DNA from: Brevibacterium sp. CCUG 69071
Lineage (GTDB): Bacteria; Actinomycetota; Actinomycetes; Actinomycetales; Brevibacteriaceae
Assembly: GCF_021023135.1 (NCBI RefSeq)
Contig: NZ_PGFV01000002.1
Location: 310,001 to 374,000, forward strand
DNA: 64,000 bases
Direction: 5' to 3'
This document shows, one piece after another, positions 1 to 8,189 of this stretch. Each line of letters begins with the position of its first letter. Position 1 is the stretch's first letter. The notes under the pieces are model-generated. The model worked only from the letters and a program-made list of their open reading frames with translations, did no database searches and was not told the DNA's origin. The position numbers and the translations under genes are program-made.

Positions 1-1
1 C

Positions 2-1174
2 GTCCTCGATGAGGCTCGATATTCGTCCGACTTCGCACCTCAAGACTCCGACGATTTTGTCGCAGCAGCCTACTTCGCCGCAGACCTGGACTCCGTCTAC
101 CAGCTCGAACAGTGGCTGTGGCCGATGGATCAGCTGCGAGATCGACTCCGAGAGCAGGGCTATGGTGATCAGCCCTTCGGGATCCTGTCGCGGAATATCC
201 GCTCCGCCCGACGCCTGCGTGAGCAGACGGATATCCCGGTGCGGTTCTCGCGCCGCAGTGCGGGTTTCGACTCCTTCATGTCCGCGACTTCGCTTCGTCT
301 CGTCTTCTACGTCAATCAGGCTCTGCTGAACTTTCAGGCAATGAAGTTTCCGCGACCGGCGCATGTGCATCTCAGTCACGGCGAGAGCGAGAAGATCTCG
401 ATGATCTCCAATCAGCTCAAGGCCTATGACTACATCTTCACCGCAGGTCAGGCCGCAAGAGAACGGATCGGATGCACGCTCGTCGGGATGGATTCAGAAC
501 GCATGGTCGATGTCGGACGCCCGCAACTCGACCGTCCGCGAACGGTGCCGCAGATCTGGCGGGAATTCGGCGCATCTGCTCCCAGCGGGCCGACCGTCTT
601 CTACGTACCCACGTGGGAAGGCGACTCTCCGTCGATGGCTTATGGCACCCTCGCCTACAACGGGGACACGTTCGTCCGCGGCATGCTCAGCGCCGGGTAT
701 CGAGTGATCTTCCGACCGCACCCTCGCACCGGATTCCAAGATGAGGGATTTGCCAAGGCACTGGAATCGGTCAAAGAGATCGTCGCCGCCGACCCGCGAG
801 GCTTCGTCGACAACACGCCCGATGTGTCCTGGCAGCTCGATGTTGCCGATGTCTGTCTGGCAGAGATGTCGTCGGTCGCCTTCGATTGGCTCTCCACACG
901 CAGACCGCTTGTCATGGTCGCGCCTCACAACCCGGGCGCCGAGGTGCTCGCCGGGGGGCTGTTCGACCGTTGCCCGGTCGTCGAGGTAGGCAGAGAAGAT
1001 CAGCTGGTCAATCTGCTGCAGGCCGGCAGTGGGTCGGCTGGGAGCGCCGATCAGCTGTCGGAGCACTACCTTGGCGGTACCGCAGCGAATGAGCAGGTGG
1101 AACGGTTCATCGAAGCAGGTCTGGCGGTGATCGACGACCGGACGACCGCACTGGCCGGTCGCGGAGACGTGTGA
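2..1174 (+). CDS. CDP-glycerol/polyol phosphotransferase (TagB/TagF family), 5' end outside window
   Basis: The reading frame is open from the first bases of the window, so the gene is cut at its 5' end; 390 residues remain. The family transfers glycerol-phosphate or another polyol-phosphate from a CDP carrier to a lipid-linked teichoic acid chain on the inner membrane face. Hallmarks are visible: a HGESEK motif near base 380, a PTWEG motif near 610, RPHP near 717 and a C-terminal AEMSS-type motif near 860. Homology with the product of 14713-15939 continues upstream of the first ATG (base 125), which is why that ATG is not used as the start. In the C-terminal motif the usual Asp before xSS is Glu. 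No membrane segment is seen in the part present. It is the closest relative of the 14713 gene in the window. Confidence 0.85.
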   Translation, partial: VLDEARYSSDFAPQDSDDFVAAAYFAADLDSVYQLEQWLWPMDQLRDRLREQGYGDQPFGILSRNIRSARRLREQTDIPVRFSRRSAGFDSFMSATSLRLVFYVNQALLNFQAMKFPRPAHVHLSHGESEKISMISNQLKAYDYIFTAGQAARERIGCTLVGMDSERMVDVGRPQLDRPRTVPQIWREFGASAPSGPTVFYVPTWEGDSPSMAYGTLAYNGDTFVRGMLSAGYRVIFRPHPRTGFQDEGFAKALESVKEIVAADPRGFVDNTPDVSWQLDVADVCLAEMSSVAFDWLSTRRPLVMVAPHNPGAEVLAGGLFDRCPVVEVGREDQLVNLLQAGSGSAGSADQLSEHYLGGTAANEQVERFIEAGLAVIDDRTTALAGRGDV

Positions 1175-1212
1175 TCGGCATCGCCAAGCGGGAGACTCAG
1201 GTGCCAAAATGG

Positions 1213-1260
1213 TAAACTGCCGCTGAACGCAAGGTTTTTTCGGCCCCGAGAATCGGGGCC
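1213..1260 (+). promoter_or_regulatory. Possible extended -10 promoter and leader hairpin ahead of tagD
   Basis: A TGG-TAAACT element (TAAACT at 1213-1218) looks like an extended -10 site. Downstream, a run of six T (1235-1240) is followed by a perfect 8-bp stem with a GAA loop (1242-1249 / 1253-1260). Because the T-run precedes the hairpin, it is not a classic terminator for the plus strand. It may be a leader structure of tagD or a weak terminator for the upstream gene. No good -35 element is seen. Confidence 0.3.
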
Positions 1261-1282
1261 TTGATCGTTTGGATGGTAATCG

Positions 1283-1672
1283 ATGCGCCGAGTCATCACC
1301 TATGGCACGTTTGACCTGCTCCACTATGGGCACATTCGTCTGTTGCAGCGATGCAAGGAGCAGGGCGACTACCTGGTCGTGGCGCTCTCGAGCGACGAGT
1401 TCAACGCCGGCAAGGGTAAGAAGTCCTACTTCTCCTATGCCGAACGCAAGCACATGCTTGAGGCCATCCGCTACGTCGACCTCGTCATCCCGGAGGACAA
1501 CTGGGAGCAGAAGTCGACCGACGTCGAAAAGTACCACATCGACACCTTCGTGATGGGCGATGATTGGGAAGGCGAGTTCGACTTCCTCAAGGACAAGTGC
1601 GAGGTCGTCTATCTGCCCCGGACACCTGAGATCTCGACGACCCGCATCAAATCCGAACTCGGTAAGTCCTGA
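1283..1672 (+). CDS. tagD: Glycerol-3-phosphate cytidylyltransferase
   Basis: The 129-residue product matches the length and motifs of TagD/TarD, which makes CDP-glycerol from glycerol-3-phosphate and CTP in the cytoplasm. The nucleotide-binding GTFDLLHYGHI motif lies at residues 8-18 and the C-terminal signature appears as RTPEISTTRIK near residues 113-123 (classically RTEGISTT). CDP-glycerol feeds the glycerophosphotransferases in this locus. The gene sits between a polymerase gene and a TarS-like glycosyltransferase gene on the same strand, with a 24-bp gap to the latter. The ATG start directly precedes the conserved beta strand; the ribosome binding site is weak. Confidence 0.95.
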   Translation: MRRVITYGTFDLLHYGHIRLLQRCKEQGDYLVVALSSDEFNAGKGKKSYFSYAERKHMLEAIRYVDLVIPEDNWEQKSTDVEKYHIDTFVMGDDWEGEFDFLKDKCEVVYLPRTPEISTTRIKSELGKS

Positions 1673-1696
1673 TCTCCCATCGACCAAGGTTATTTT

Positions 1697-3091
1697 GTGG
1701 CTGAGTCAATACGAGTAAGCGTTGTAGCTCCCGTCTACAACGCCGAACTCTTCCTTTCTGATTTCATCGGCAGCTTCCTTCGCCAGTCGTTGCCAAGTGA
1801 AGCGATTGAACTCATCGCGGTCGACGACGGATCAACCGACCGCAGCGGGATCATGCTTGATGAGTTCGCTGCGGATCACCCGAACATCCGCGTCATCCAT
1901 CAGGAGAACTCGGGGTGGCCGGGGAAACCGCGCAATGTCGGTCTCGGGGCGGCTCGCGGTGATTACGTCTTCTTCGCCGATCCGGACGATGAACTAGGTG
2001 CGGCCGGAGCTCTTGAACGCTTGGCGGAATTCGCCGACAAGCACTCGAGCGACGTCGTCGTGCCGAAGATTGTGACAAGGGGTCGTCCTCATGCGCAATG
2101 GCGATATAAGACGACTCAGATCGATGCAGATCTAGTCACCTGCTTCACGACACTGACTCCGCATAAGTTGTTCCGCCGTACCTTCCTGCTCGACAGCGGA
2201 ATTCGCTTCCCAGAGCAGAAGACGCGACTCGAAGACGGCCAGATGCTGTCCAGGGCCTATCTGCAGGCAGCTCGCGTGTCGATTCTCTCCGGATACGATT
2301 TCTACTACCTCATCCACCATCCCGAGCAGAACCATCTCAGTTCTCAGCCGAAAGACCCTGCAGAGTACATCAACGCAGTCTGCGTCATGAGCTCGAATGT
2401 CGAAGAGTACTGCGAAGACGAAGACACCGGCGACCGGATCATCAATGAGATCTACTTGAGGAAGGTGCTCCACAACCTCGCCAACTCTAGGTGGAACAAG
2501 CAGCGTCCGGAACATCGCCAGGCCTGGTTGGACTCCCAGCAGAGGTTCATCGAACGGTTCATCAACACCCGGCGCTACGACAAGATGAATGATGTGGCTC
2601 GCACTCGAACCGATTTGGTTCGCACCGGTGATATGGAAGCGATCGCCGACTACGTCGCGACGGACAGTGTCGATTTCAGCTTCACTTCTGCCAGCAGCAA
2701 ACGCGGTCGGGTGACGATCTGTGGTGATTTCGATCGCTTGCCCGACAACGGGACATTGCCCTCCTTGGTCGTCACCTCTCGGCAAGATGACAACCAAGTG
2801 GTCAAGGTCCCTTTCGAACGCGAGAACGGGGATGCGCGTGCTTCCATCCCGAAATCGGCGTTGCCATTGACGTCGAAGATCACTCGCTATAATCTCTCGA
2901 TCACTCCCGGCGCGGGCCATCCGTCGAAGAGGTTCCGCGGTCCGGAAGGAAAGTTCGCTCAGCTGTTCAGCGACGATCGTGAGGTCGAACTCTATACGAC
3001 TAAGGCGGGAAACCTCAGTGTCAAGGTCAGCGCTGGTCTCCGCCTGCGTCAGAGATTGGCGCGAAGGGTGAAACGGCTTCTCCGCCGATGA
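1697..3091 (+). CDS. GT2 glycosyltransferase resembling TarS/TarP wall teichoic acid glycosyltransferases
   Basis: This 464-residue protein begins with a GT-A fold: VDDGST at residues 42-47, the NSGWPGKPRNVG segment around 71-82 and an ADPDDE metal/nucleotide motif at 94-99. The order and wording of these motifs, and the TPHKLFRRTFL and FPEQ...LEDGQ segments that follow, resemble Staphylococcus aureus TarS, which adds GlcNAc to ribitol-phosphate teichoic acid. The C-terminal ~150 residues are beta-rich and could serve a trimerisation role as in TarS. The start is GTG with an AAGG site 7 nt upstream. The likely role is glycosylation of the polyol-phosphate chain; the sugar cannot be read from sequence. 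Confidence 0.8.
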   Translation: MAESIRVSVVAPVYNAELFLSDFIGSFLRQSLPSEAIELIAVDDGSTDRSGIMLDEFAADHPNIRVIHQENSGWPGKPRNVGLGAARGDYVFFADPDDELGAAGALERLAEFADKHSSDVVVPKIVTRGRPHAQWRYKTTQIDADLVTCFTTLTPHKLFRRTFLLDSGIRFPEQKTRLEDGQMLSRAYLQAARVSILSGYDFYYLIHHPEQNHLSSQPKDPAEYINAVCVMSSNVEEYCEDEDTGDRIINEIYLRKVLHNLANSRWNKQRPEHRQAWLDSQQRFIERFINTRRYDKMNDVARTRTDLVRTGDMEAIADYVATDSVDFSFTSASSKRGRVTICGDFDRLPDNGTLPSLVVTSRQDDNQVVKVPFERENGDARASIPKSALPLTSKITRYNLSITPGAGHPSKRFRGPEGKFAQLFSDDREVELYTTKAGNLSVKVSAGLRLRQRLARRVKRLLRR

Positions 3092-3184
3092 GCCACCGCC
3101 GCAGTCGTTCAACCAGACCGTGGATCACGGGTAAGGTTTATTCGCATTATGACCGCAGGGAAAAACGCAGAAGGAGGAGTGCCG

Positions 3185-4015
3185 ATGGACTCCGCCCATG
3201 AGCCGTCGCACCCGACCCTGTCCGAGCTGCGGGCCAAAGCGCAACCGCCCGAAGTCCGCAGCCGGAAGAACGCTGAACATTGGACGGCGCAACTCTATCT
3301 GCGTCACATCTCGATCTATTTCACCATGTTGCTGGTTCGCACACGGATCAGTGCCAACGGCGTCACCGGACTGATGATCTTCGCCGGTTGGTGCATTGCC
3401 GCCAGCCTTCTGATCCCCGGCATTTGGGGTGCGCTTCTTGCTGTCTTCTTCTCCCAAGTGCAGATGTACATCGACTGCTGTGATGGCGAAGTTGCCAGAT
3501 GGCGGGAGACCAGCGGAGCCAAGGGCGTATTCCTCGACAAAGTGGGCCATTACACTACCGAAGGCCTCGTGGCTGTAGCTTTGGGAATCCGGGCAGTCGG
3601 AGAATGGCAGAATCTGTCGGACGACCCCGCAGGCACTTACCGATACCTGCTCGCCGGAACCGTGTTGGCCGGCTTCGTCCTTCTGAATAAGGCGCTGAAT
3701 GACATGGTGCATGTGTCCCGGGCGTTCAACGGCCTCGATAAACTGACTGACTCCAAGGAAGCAACCGCGCTCACCCCGGGTCTGGTCGCGAAACTCAAGC
3801 GCGCCGCGCGGTTCGTGCCGTTTCATCGCATCTATCACTCTGTTGAAATGTCTCTCATGGCTGTCATCGCCAGCGTTGTCACAATGATTGCGATGCCGCT
3901 TGAGGGCGGGCCCCTTTTCGGAGAGCGTTGGCTGATCCTTATCATGGCCCCGCTCTGCCTACTTTCGGTCATCGGACACTTTATGGCCATCATGGCCTCG
4001 AAGCGGCTGTCATGA
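3185..4015 (+). CDS. CDP-alcohol phosphatidyltransferase-family membrane protein with altered active-site motif
   Basis: The 276-residue membrane protein carries the family signature D-x2-DG-x2-AR-x8-G-x3-D, seen as DCCDGEVARW followed by GVFLDKVGH. The last Asp of the normal signature (D-x3-D), thought to be the catalytic base, is His here. The family moves a phospho-group from a CDP-alcohol to a hydroxyl acceptor. Several hydrophobic segments follow the N-terminal hydrophilic stretch. I chose ATG 3185 because a perfect AAGGAGGAG lies just ahead of it (3171-3179); an upstream in-frame ATG at 3149 lacks such a site. Its stop overlaps the next start (ATGA). In this context it may use CDP-glycerol or another CDP-polyol rather than CDP-diacylglycerol; that is inference. 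Confidence 0.75.
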   Translation: MDSAHEPSHPTLSELRAKAQPPEVRSRKNAEHWTAQLYLRHISIYFTMLLVRTRISANGVTGLMIFAGWCIAASLLIPGIWGALLAVFFSQVQMYIDCCDGEVARWRETSGAKGVFLDKVGHYTTEGLVAVALGIRAVGEWQNLSDDPAGTYRYLLAGTVLAGFVLLNKALNDMVHVSRAFNGLDKLTDSKEATALTPGLVAKLKRAARFVPFHRIYHSVEMSLMAVIASVVTMIAMPLEGGPLFGERWLILIMAPLCLLSVIGHFMAIMASKRLS

Positions 4016-4935
4016 CCGAATCACCTCGTCTGCTCGCGCAGCATTTCGAGTCCAGCCGCAAATACACGTTCGGCGTCGTCGTCCTGTCACAGGGCAAACG
4101 CCTTGACGAGCTCAACCGCGGATTCGAGTCCCTGCTTGCGCAGAAGGGCGTCGAACTCGACGTCGTCTGTGTCGGCAATGGATGGGAACCGGAGGGCATT
4201 CCTTCATCGGTCAAGAAGCTCGGGCTACCGGAGAACCTGGGTATACCGGCCGGTCGCAACGCCGGTGTACCGCATGTGAAGGGCGAGTTCCTCTTCTTCC
4301 TCGATGATGATGCCTGGCTGCCCGACGACACGACGCTCATGCGTATGGCACAGCTGATGCGTACGAAGCCGAAAGTCGGATTGGTGCAACCGCGGGTGGA
4401 GGAGCCGGGAGGGCCTGATGCACCGAAGCGGTGGATCCCGCGCCTGAGGAAGGGCGAGGCGGATCATTCCTCAAATGTGTTCTCCGTGTGGGAGGGCGCA
4501 GTCTGCCTACAACGACGGGCTTTCGACGAATGTGGAGGCTGGCCGGCTCCGTTCTGGTATGCCCACGAAGGCATCGAGCTTGCATGGCGCGTCTGGGATG
4601 CCGGGTACGTTGTCTGGTACATGGGTGATTTGGCCGTCGCGCACCCTGTCATCGACCCCCGGCGACACGATGAGTATTTCTACATGAATGCACGCAATCG
4701 CGTCTGGTTGGCTAGGCGCAACCTTCCTTGGCCTTTCAACTGGGCCTACGTCGGTTCGTGGACTCTCATGCAGACCTTGAAGTGGGCAAACAAACCCCAA
4801 CAGCTCAAACCATGGTTCCAGGGTTGGCGTGAAGGGTGGAAACTCGATCCATGGGGCGAAGACGAGGAAAGACACAAACTCTCGGGAAAGGGAGTGCTGC
4901 GCATGTCGCGGCATGGTCGACCGCCGATCGTCTGA
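4012..4935 (+). CDS. GT2-family glycosyltransferase
   Basis: The 307-residue product has a GT-A fold with GRNAG at residues 81-85 and a LDDD nucleotide/metal motif at 97-100, followed by an acceptor-domain segment with E/D residues around the FWYAHEGIELAWR region. It resembles the rhamnosyl/galactosyl-type GT2 enzymes that decorate or extend surface polymers. The ATG overlaps the stop of the CDP-alcohol phosphatidyltransferase gene, so the two are translationally coupled and probably act on the same product. No signal peptide or membrane segment is evident. Donor and acceptor cannot be deduced. Confidence 0.8.
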   Translation: MTESPRLLAQHFESSRKYTFGVVVLSQGKRLDELNRGFESLLAQKGVELDVVCVGNGWEPEGIPSSVKKLGLPENLGIPAGRNAGVPHVKGEFLFFLDDDAWLPDDTTLMRMAQLMRTKPKVGLVQPRVEEPGGPDAPKRWIPRLRKGEADHSSNVFSVWEGAVCLQRRAFDECGGWPAPFWYAHEGIELAWRVWDAGYVVWYMGDLAVAHPVIDPRRHDEYFYMNARNRVWLARRNLPWPFNWAYVGSWTLMQTLKWANKPQQLKPWFQGWREGWKLDPWGEDEERHKLSGKGVLRMSRHGRPPIV

Positions 4936-5043
4936 GTGCGCTGCAGACATCACAGCCGAGAATCGGCATTTCGAAGACTCCATATGACCGGTGATTCCGC
5001 GAACTTCGAGTCAACCGTTGCCGCGACCTGGGAGTGATGAGAC

Positions 5044-6102
5044 ATGAACAGCAAGAGAGAGGCACTCCGACCTGCTGTCGGAAAGCCACGTGACTTCCGA
5101 TTAGACAAGGCCAAAGGTCTTCTCATCCTGTTGGTCGTGTACGGACACCTTCTTGAGCAGATCTCGGGTTGGGACATGGGCTTTAGCCGTGCAGAACTCA
5201 CAGCGATTTATTCGTTCCATATGCCGGCGTTCGTGTTTCTGGCTGGAATCACGTCGAAGTCGAATAGACTGCTCAGCCGAGTTCTCGTGTTCGTTGTGCT
5301 CTTGGTGTCTTCACAGGCCGTCTACTACGTCTTGATGCGGACCTTGGACGGCGAATATCCCGACTTCTCTGCAATCATGCCCTACTGGATCCTTTGGTTC
5401 CTCCTCGCCATGATCTGGTGGACGTTGCTGGTTCCGGTGATCGAAAGGTTTCCACGGGCCGTGGTCATCGTCTCCCTCGCAGCGGGTGCCGTGGGAGGGA
5501 TCATTCCTGTCATCGACTATGAGTTCGCGGTGGCTCGGACGTTGACCTTCCTACCATTCTTCGTTCTGGGTAAGTTGTACGGCCAGCGGCTGATCGACTG
5601 TGCAACGTCGATGAACATCCCCGCGAAAGTCGGATTGACGCTTGCTGCACTTGTGCCGATGGTGCTCTTCTTCACTCAGGACCTGGATAAGGAGTGGTAC
5701 TACGGGGCGCGCGGGTTCAACTTCATGGATGTGGCAATACCGTACGGAGTGGGTATTCGAGTGCTGCTCGGAGCGAGCGCAATGCTGACGATCGTCGCGC
5801 TTGTCTCGTGGACGAACGTCCTGCCTTCTCTGCTGACAGCGGCAGGGCAGCGGAGTCTGTCGGTCTACCTCCTCCATGGTCTGATCGTCCGATCATTGGA
5901 CAAACCACTGAATGCCGCGCTGGACAGCACGTCAGGATCAGTGATGATCGTGGTCACCCTGGTCATGGCAGTGTTCATCACTGCATTGTGCTCACTGTCG
6001 TTCTTCGACCGAGCAATCCGTCAGTACAGTTCATGGATAGCCGGGGTAGTGGAAGCCGCCTTGAAATCAGTGATCCCAGTTAGGCAAGCAGGGAGACACT
6101 GA
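5044..6102 (+). CDS. Membrane acyltransferase (acyltransferase family 3 / fucose O-acetylase-like)
   Basis: The 352-residue polytopic protein starts with the motif RLDKAKGLLILLVVYGHL (residues about 19-36), typical of the membrane acyltransferase-3 family in which the His of the GH pair is functionally important. About ten hydrophobic helices follow. Such enzymes move acetyl or other acyl groups across the membrane onto sugars of surface polymers. A GGGAG site precedes the ATG. It lies between the glycosyltransferase and polymerase genes, so O-acylation of the wall polymer is the simplest reading. The acyl group and acceptor are unknown. Confidence 0.8.
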   Translation: MNSKREALRPAVGKPRDFRLDKAKGLLILLVVYGHLLEQISGWDMGFSRAELTAIYSFHMPAFVFLAGITSKSNRLLSRVLVFVVLLVSSQAVYYVLMRTLDGEYPDFSAIMPYWILWFLLAMIWWTLLVPVIERFPRAVVIVSLAAGAVGGIIPVIDYEFAVARTLTFLPFFVLGKLYGQRLIDCATSMNIPAKVGLTLAALVPMVLFFTQDLDKEWYYGARGFNFMDVAIPYGVGIRVLLGASAMLTIVALVSWTNVLPSLLTAAGQRSLSVYLLHGLIVRSLDKPLNAALDSTSGSVMIVVTLVMAVFITALCSLSFFDRAIRQYSSWIAGVVEAALKSVIPVRQAGRH

Positions 6103-6303
6103 GCTCAATCACTGAGAGCGTCCGATGCTGCTGAATGTGGAGCTCTCTCGACCACCGGCGTCGGTCCAAGCGATCATCTGGCCCTTCCCTGACGGGATGC
6201 TCCTCGTGATCCTGAACCGTTCAGATCCTCTCTCGGAGGCGTGGAGCGAGTAGGGGCACTATGATGAAGCACGCCCTGCCATCGTTTCTGAGAGAAGTCT
6301 GAA

Positions 6304-8043
6304 GTGAAAGATCGAATCGGCCGCTACGCACGACGGCTGCAGCGGCTGGTGGTGCGCTCCATCGGCGGCTACCTGCCGGAGCCTCTGTCGCGAAGATCGA
6401 CATTGATGTCTGCGGGACTCTCCGCGTTCATTCTTCTGGCGTTCTCCGGCCACCTTGTCGGACTGATTCTCGGATTGCTTCTTGTGGCGGCAGTCTGGTA
6501 TTCGGAAATGACACTTGCGCTGACCTCGACTCCGACGAGTCTGGCTCGACATTCGACCATCAGCTTCGAGTACATGCTTGTGCTGTCGATCGGGTTGGGG
6601 GCCGTTTACACCTCATGGTTCGACGAATCGGCGTGGGTCGAATGGTGCGCTCTGCTCTTGCTTTCGGTCTCCTCGTGGTTGGTGAGTGCTCAACCACCGT
6701 TCCTTGCTGTCAGGCCCATTCAGGCGGCAAATCTCACCAACCTGCCCGTGATCGGAGAACCACCGCGGATCCAGGTCAAAGGTCTGCTCCGACTCGTGTG
6801 GGCAGGATACGCGGTGATTGCGCTCCTTCTGCTGATCGGAGGCGCGATCGGGCCGTGGATCTCGGTGATTGTCTCAGTCGTGGTCTTGGCGGCCGTCGCG
6901 TGGAACGTCGTCGCAGCGTGGATATGGGCGGACAAAGCTCGATGGCGAACTCTCCGTGAGCTTCGACGGATGGAGCCTGTGGCGATGATGCCCTACGGCG
7001 GGTCGGCTGCCTTTCACATCCCGATGTGGGAAGAATATGTGCGTCAGTTGAAAGTCCCGTATTTCATCGAAACGCTGAGGGAACCGACGGTCGCCAAGCT
7101 GGCGAAGCTCACTGACGCACCAATCGTGTGTCCGGCCGATTCCACTGCAAAGGAGATCAATTCGGTGATTCCGCCCTCGGTTCGCGGGGCGTTCTATGTG
7201 CACAATGCTGCCTCGAACAAGGGATTCCTGGAGAATCGGGACATCACCTCGATTTGGGTGCATCACGGTGACGGAGACAAGATCGCCAGCTACCGAGCGA
7301 AGAGCGGCAGCTATGACTTCCTCTTCGTCGCAGGACAAGGAGCCATTGATCGCTACGGTGCCCACGGGGTGAGCATTCCGGAAGAGAAGTTCCGAATCAT
7401 CGGCCGCCCGCAGACCGAGTCGATCGATGTCGAATCGACGCCGATCTCTTCGAAGACCTCACTTACCGTGCTCTACGCGCCGACGTGGCATGGAAAGTCC
7501 GACGATGAGAACTACTCGTCGTTGGAGTTCGGCGAAGCGATCGTTCGTGGACTCATCGAGAGAAATGCCAACGTGATCTTCCGTCCGCACCCAGCCAGCA
7601 GGAGTGCGGCGAAGTTCCGGAAGATCATCACAGAGATCCAAGACCTGTTGGCCCAGGATGCTGAAACCTCCCAGAGGACACATGTGTGGGGGCCTCCGGC
7701 CGAAGGTGATGTCTCAGTCGCGGATGTGGCCAATGCCTCGGATGCGATGGTTTCTGACGTGTCCGGAATCGTGACGGACTATATGCAGTCGAACAAGCCG
7801 TATGCGATGGTGACTCTGCGCATGTCCGAGAAGGACTTCAAAGCCGAGTATCCGACTACCCGCGCTTCGTACGTGATCACTGGCGACGAAGCGTCATTGA
7901 ATTCGGCACTGGACGACATGCTCGGTGATGACCCGCTCCGCGAAGCGAGACAAGTCGCTCGTGCCTATTATCTGGGCGGATTCGAAGGGCAGGAGTCGGC
8001 CCATCGCTTCATCGCGGAATCATCTGAGATTCTCGGGCTCTGA
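6304..8043 (+). CDS. Membrane CDP-polyol phosphotransferase (TagF-like) with N-terminal transmembrane region
   Basis: The 579-residue protein has about five hydrophobic segments in its first 207 residues (roughly 35-65, 88-103, 112-128, 163-182, 186-207) and then a glycerophosphotransferase domain. Key motifs are HHGD (His320-His321), APTWHG near 396, RPHP at 427-430 and a SDVSG motif near 482. These match the two His-containing motifs needed for catalysis in TagF-type enzymes. Sequence around the motifs is closer to the two domains of the 9734 gene than to the polymerases at the ends of the locus. The start is GTG. The likely role is priming or extending a polyol-phosphate chain at the membrane. 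Confidence 0.85.
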   Translation: MKDRIGRYARRLQRLVVRSIGGYLPEPLSRRSTLMSAGLSAFILLAFSGHLVGLILGLLLVAAVWYSEMTLALTSTPTSLARHSTISFEYMLVLSIGLGAVYTSWFDESAWVEWCALLLLSVSSWLVSAQPPFLAVRPIQAANLTNLPVIGEPPRIQVKGLLRLVWAGYAVIALLLLIGGAIGPWISVIVSVVVLAAVAWNVVAAWIWADKARWRTLRELRRMEPVAMMPYGGSAAFHIPMWEEYVRQLKVPYFIETLREPTVAKLAKLTDAPIVCPADSTAKEINSVIPPSVRGAFYVHNAASNKGFLENRDITSIWVHHGDGDKIASYRAKSGSYDFLFVAGQGAIDRYGAHGVSIPEEKFRIIGRPQTESIDVESTPISSKTSLTVLYAPTWHGKSDDENYSSLEFGEAIVRGLIERNANVIFRPHPASRSAAKFRKIITEIQDLLAQDAETSQRTHVWGPPAEGDVSVADVANASDAMVSDVSGIVTDYMQSNKPYAMVTLRMSEKDFKAEYPTTRASYVITGDEASLNSALDDMLGDDPLREARQVARAYYLGGFEGQESAHRFIAESSEILGL

Positions 8044-8088
8044 GGTTCAGAGACCGCAACCTGTGCGCGTTGTGATCGCCGTCGTCGT

Positions 8089-8134
8089 CAGCTGAGCTTC
8101 AGCTGGTGACGCGGCCGTCGCGCGCTGTTAAACT
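8089..8134 (+). promoter_or_regulatory. Hairpin followed by a possible promoter for the cytidylyltransferase/SDR gene
   Basis: A 7-bp stem with a 3-nt loop (8089-8095 / 8099-8105) lies 45 bp after the preceding stop. It is followed by GTGACG (8106-8111), a 17-bp spacer and TAAACT (8129-8134) in a TGT-TAAACT extended -10 context. The same TGNTAAACTG string occurs before tagD. This suggests a separate transcript with a leader of about 50 nt. No experimental support; the -35 match is moderate. Confidence 0.35.
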
Positions 8135-8189
8135 GTTCTATTGGCTCAGATCGGACGGGCCGAGGCAATCGATATCGGGAGTTGTGCAA

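Noticed and set aside
494..1687. Long minus-strand open frame antisense to tagD and the first polymerase
   Set aside because: It lies opposite genes with clear family motifs, has no recognised domain and is explained by high GC content.
4955..4967. Short GCCGA-GAA-TCGGC hairpin after the second GT2 gene
   Set aside because: Only 5 bp of stem and no T-tract; too weak to call a terminator.
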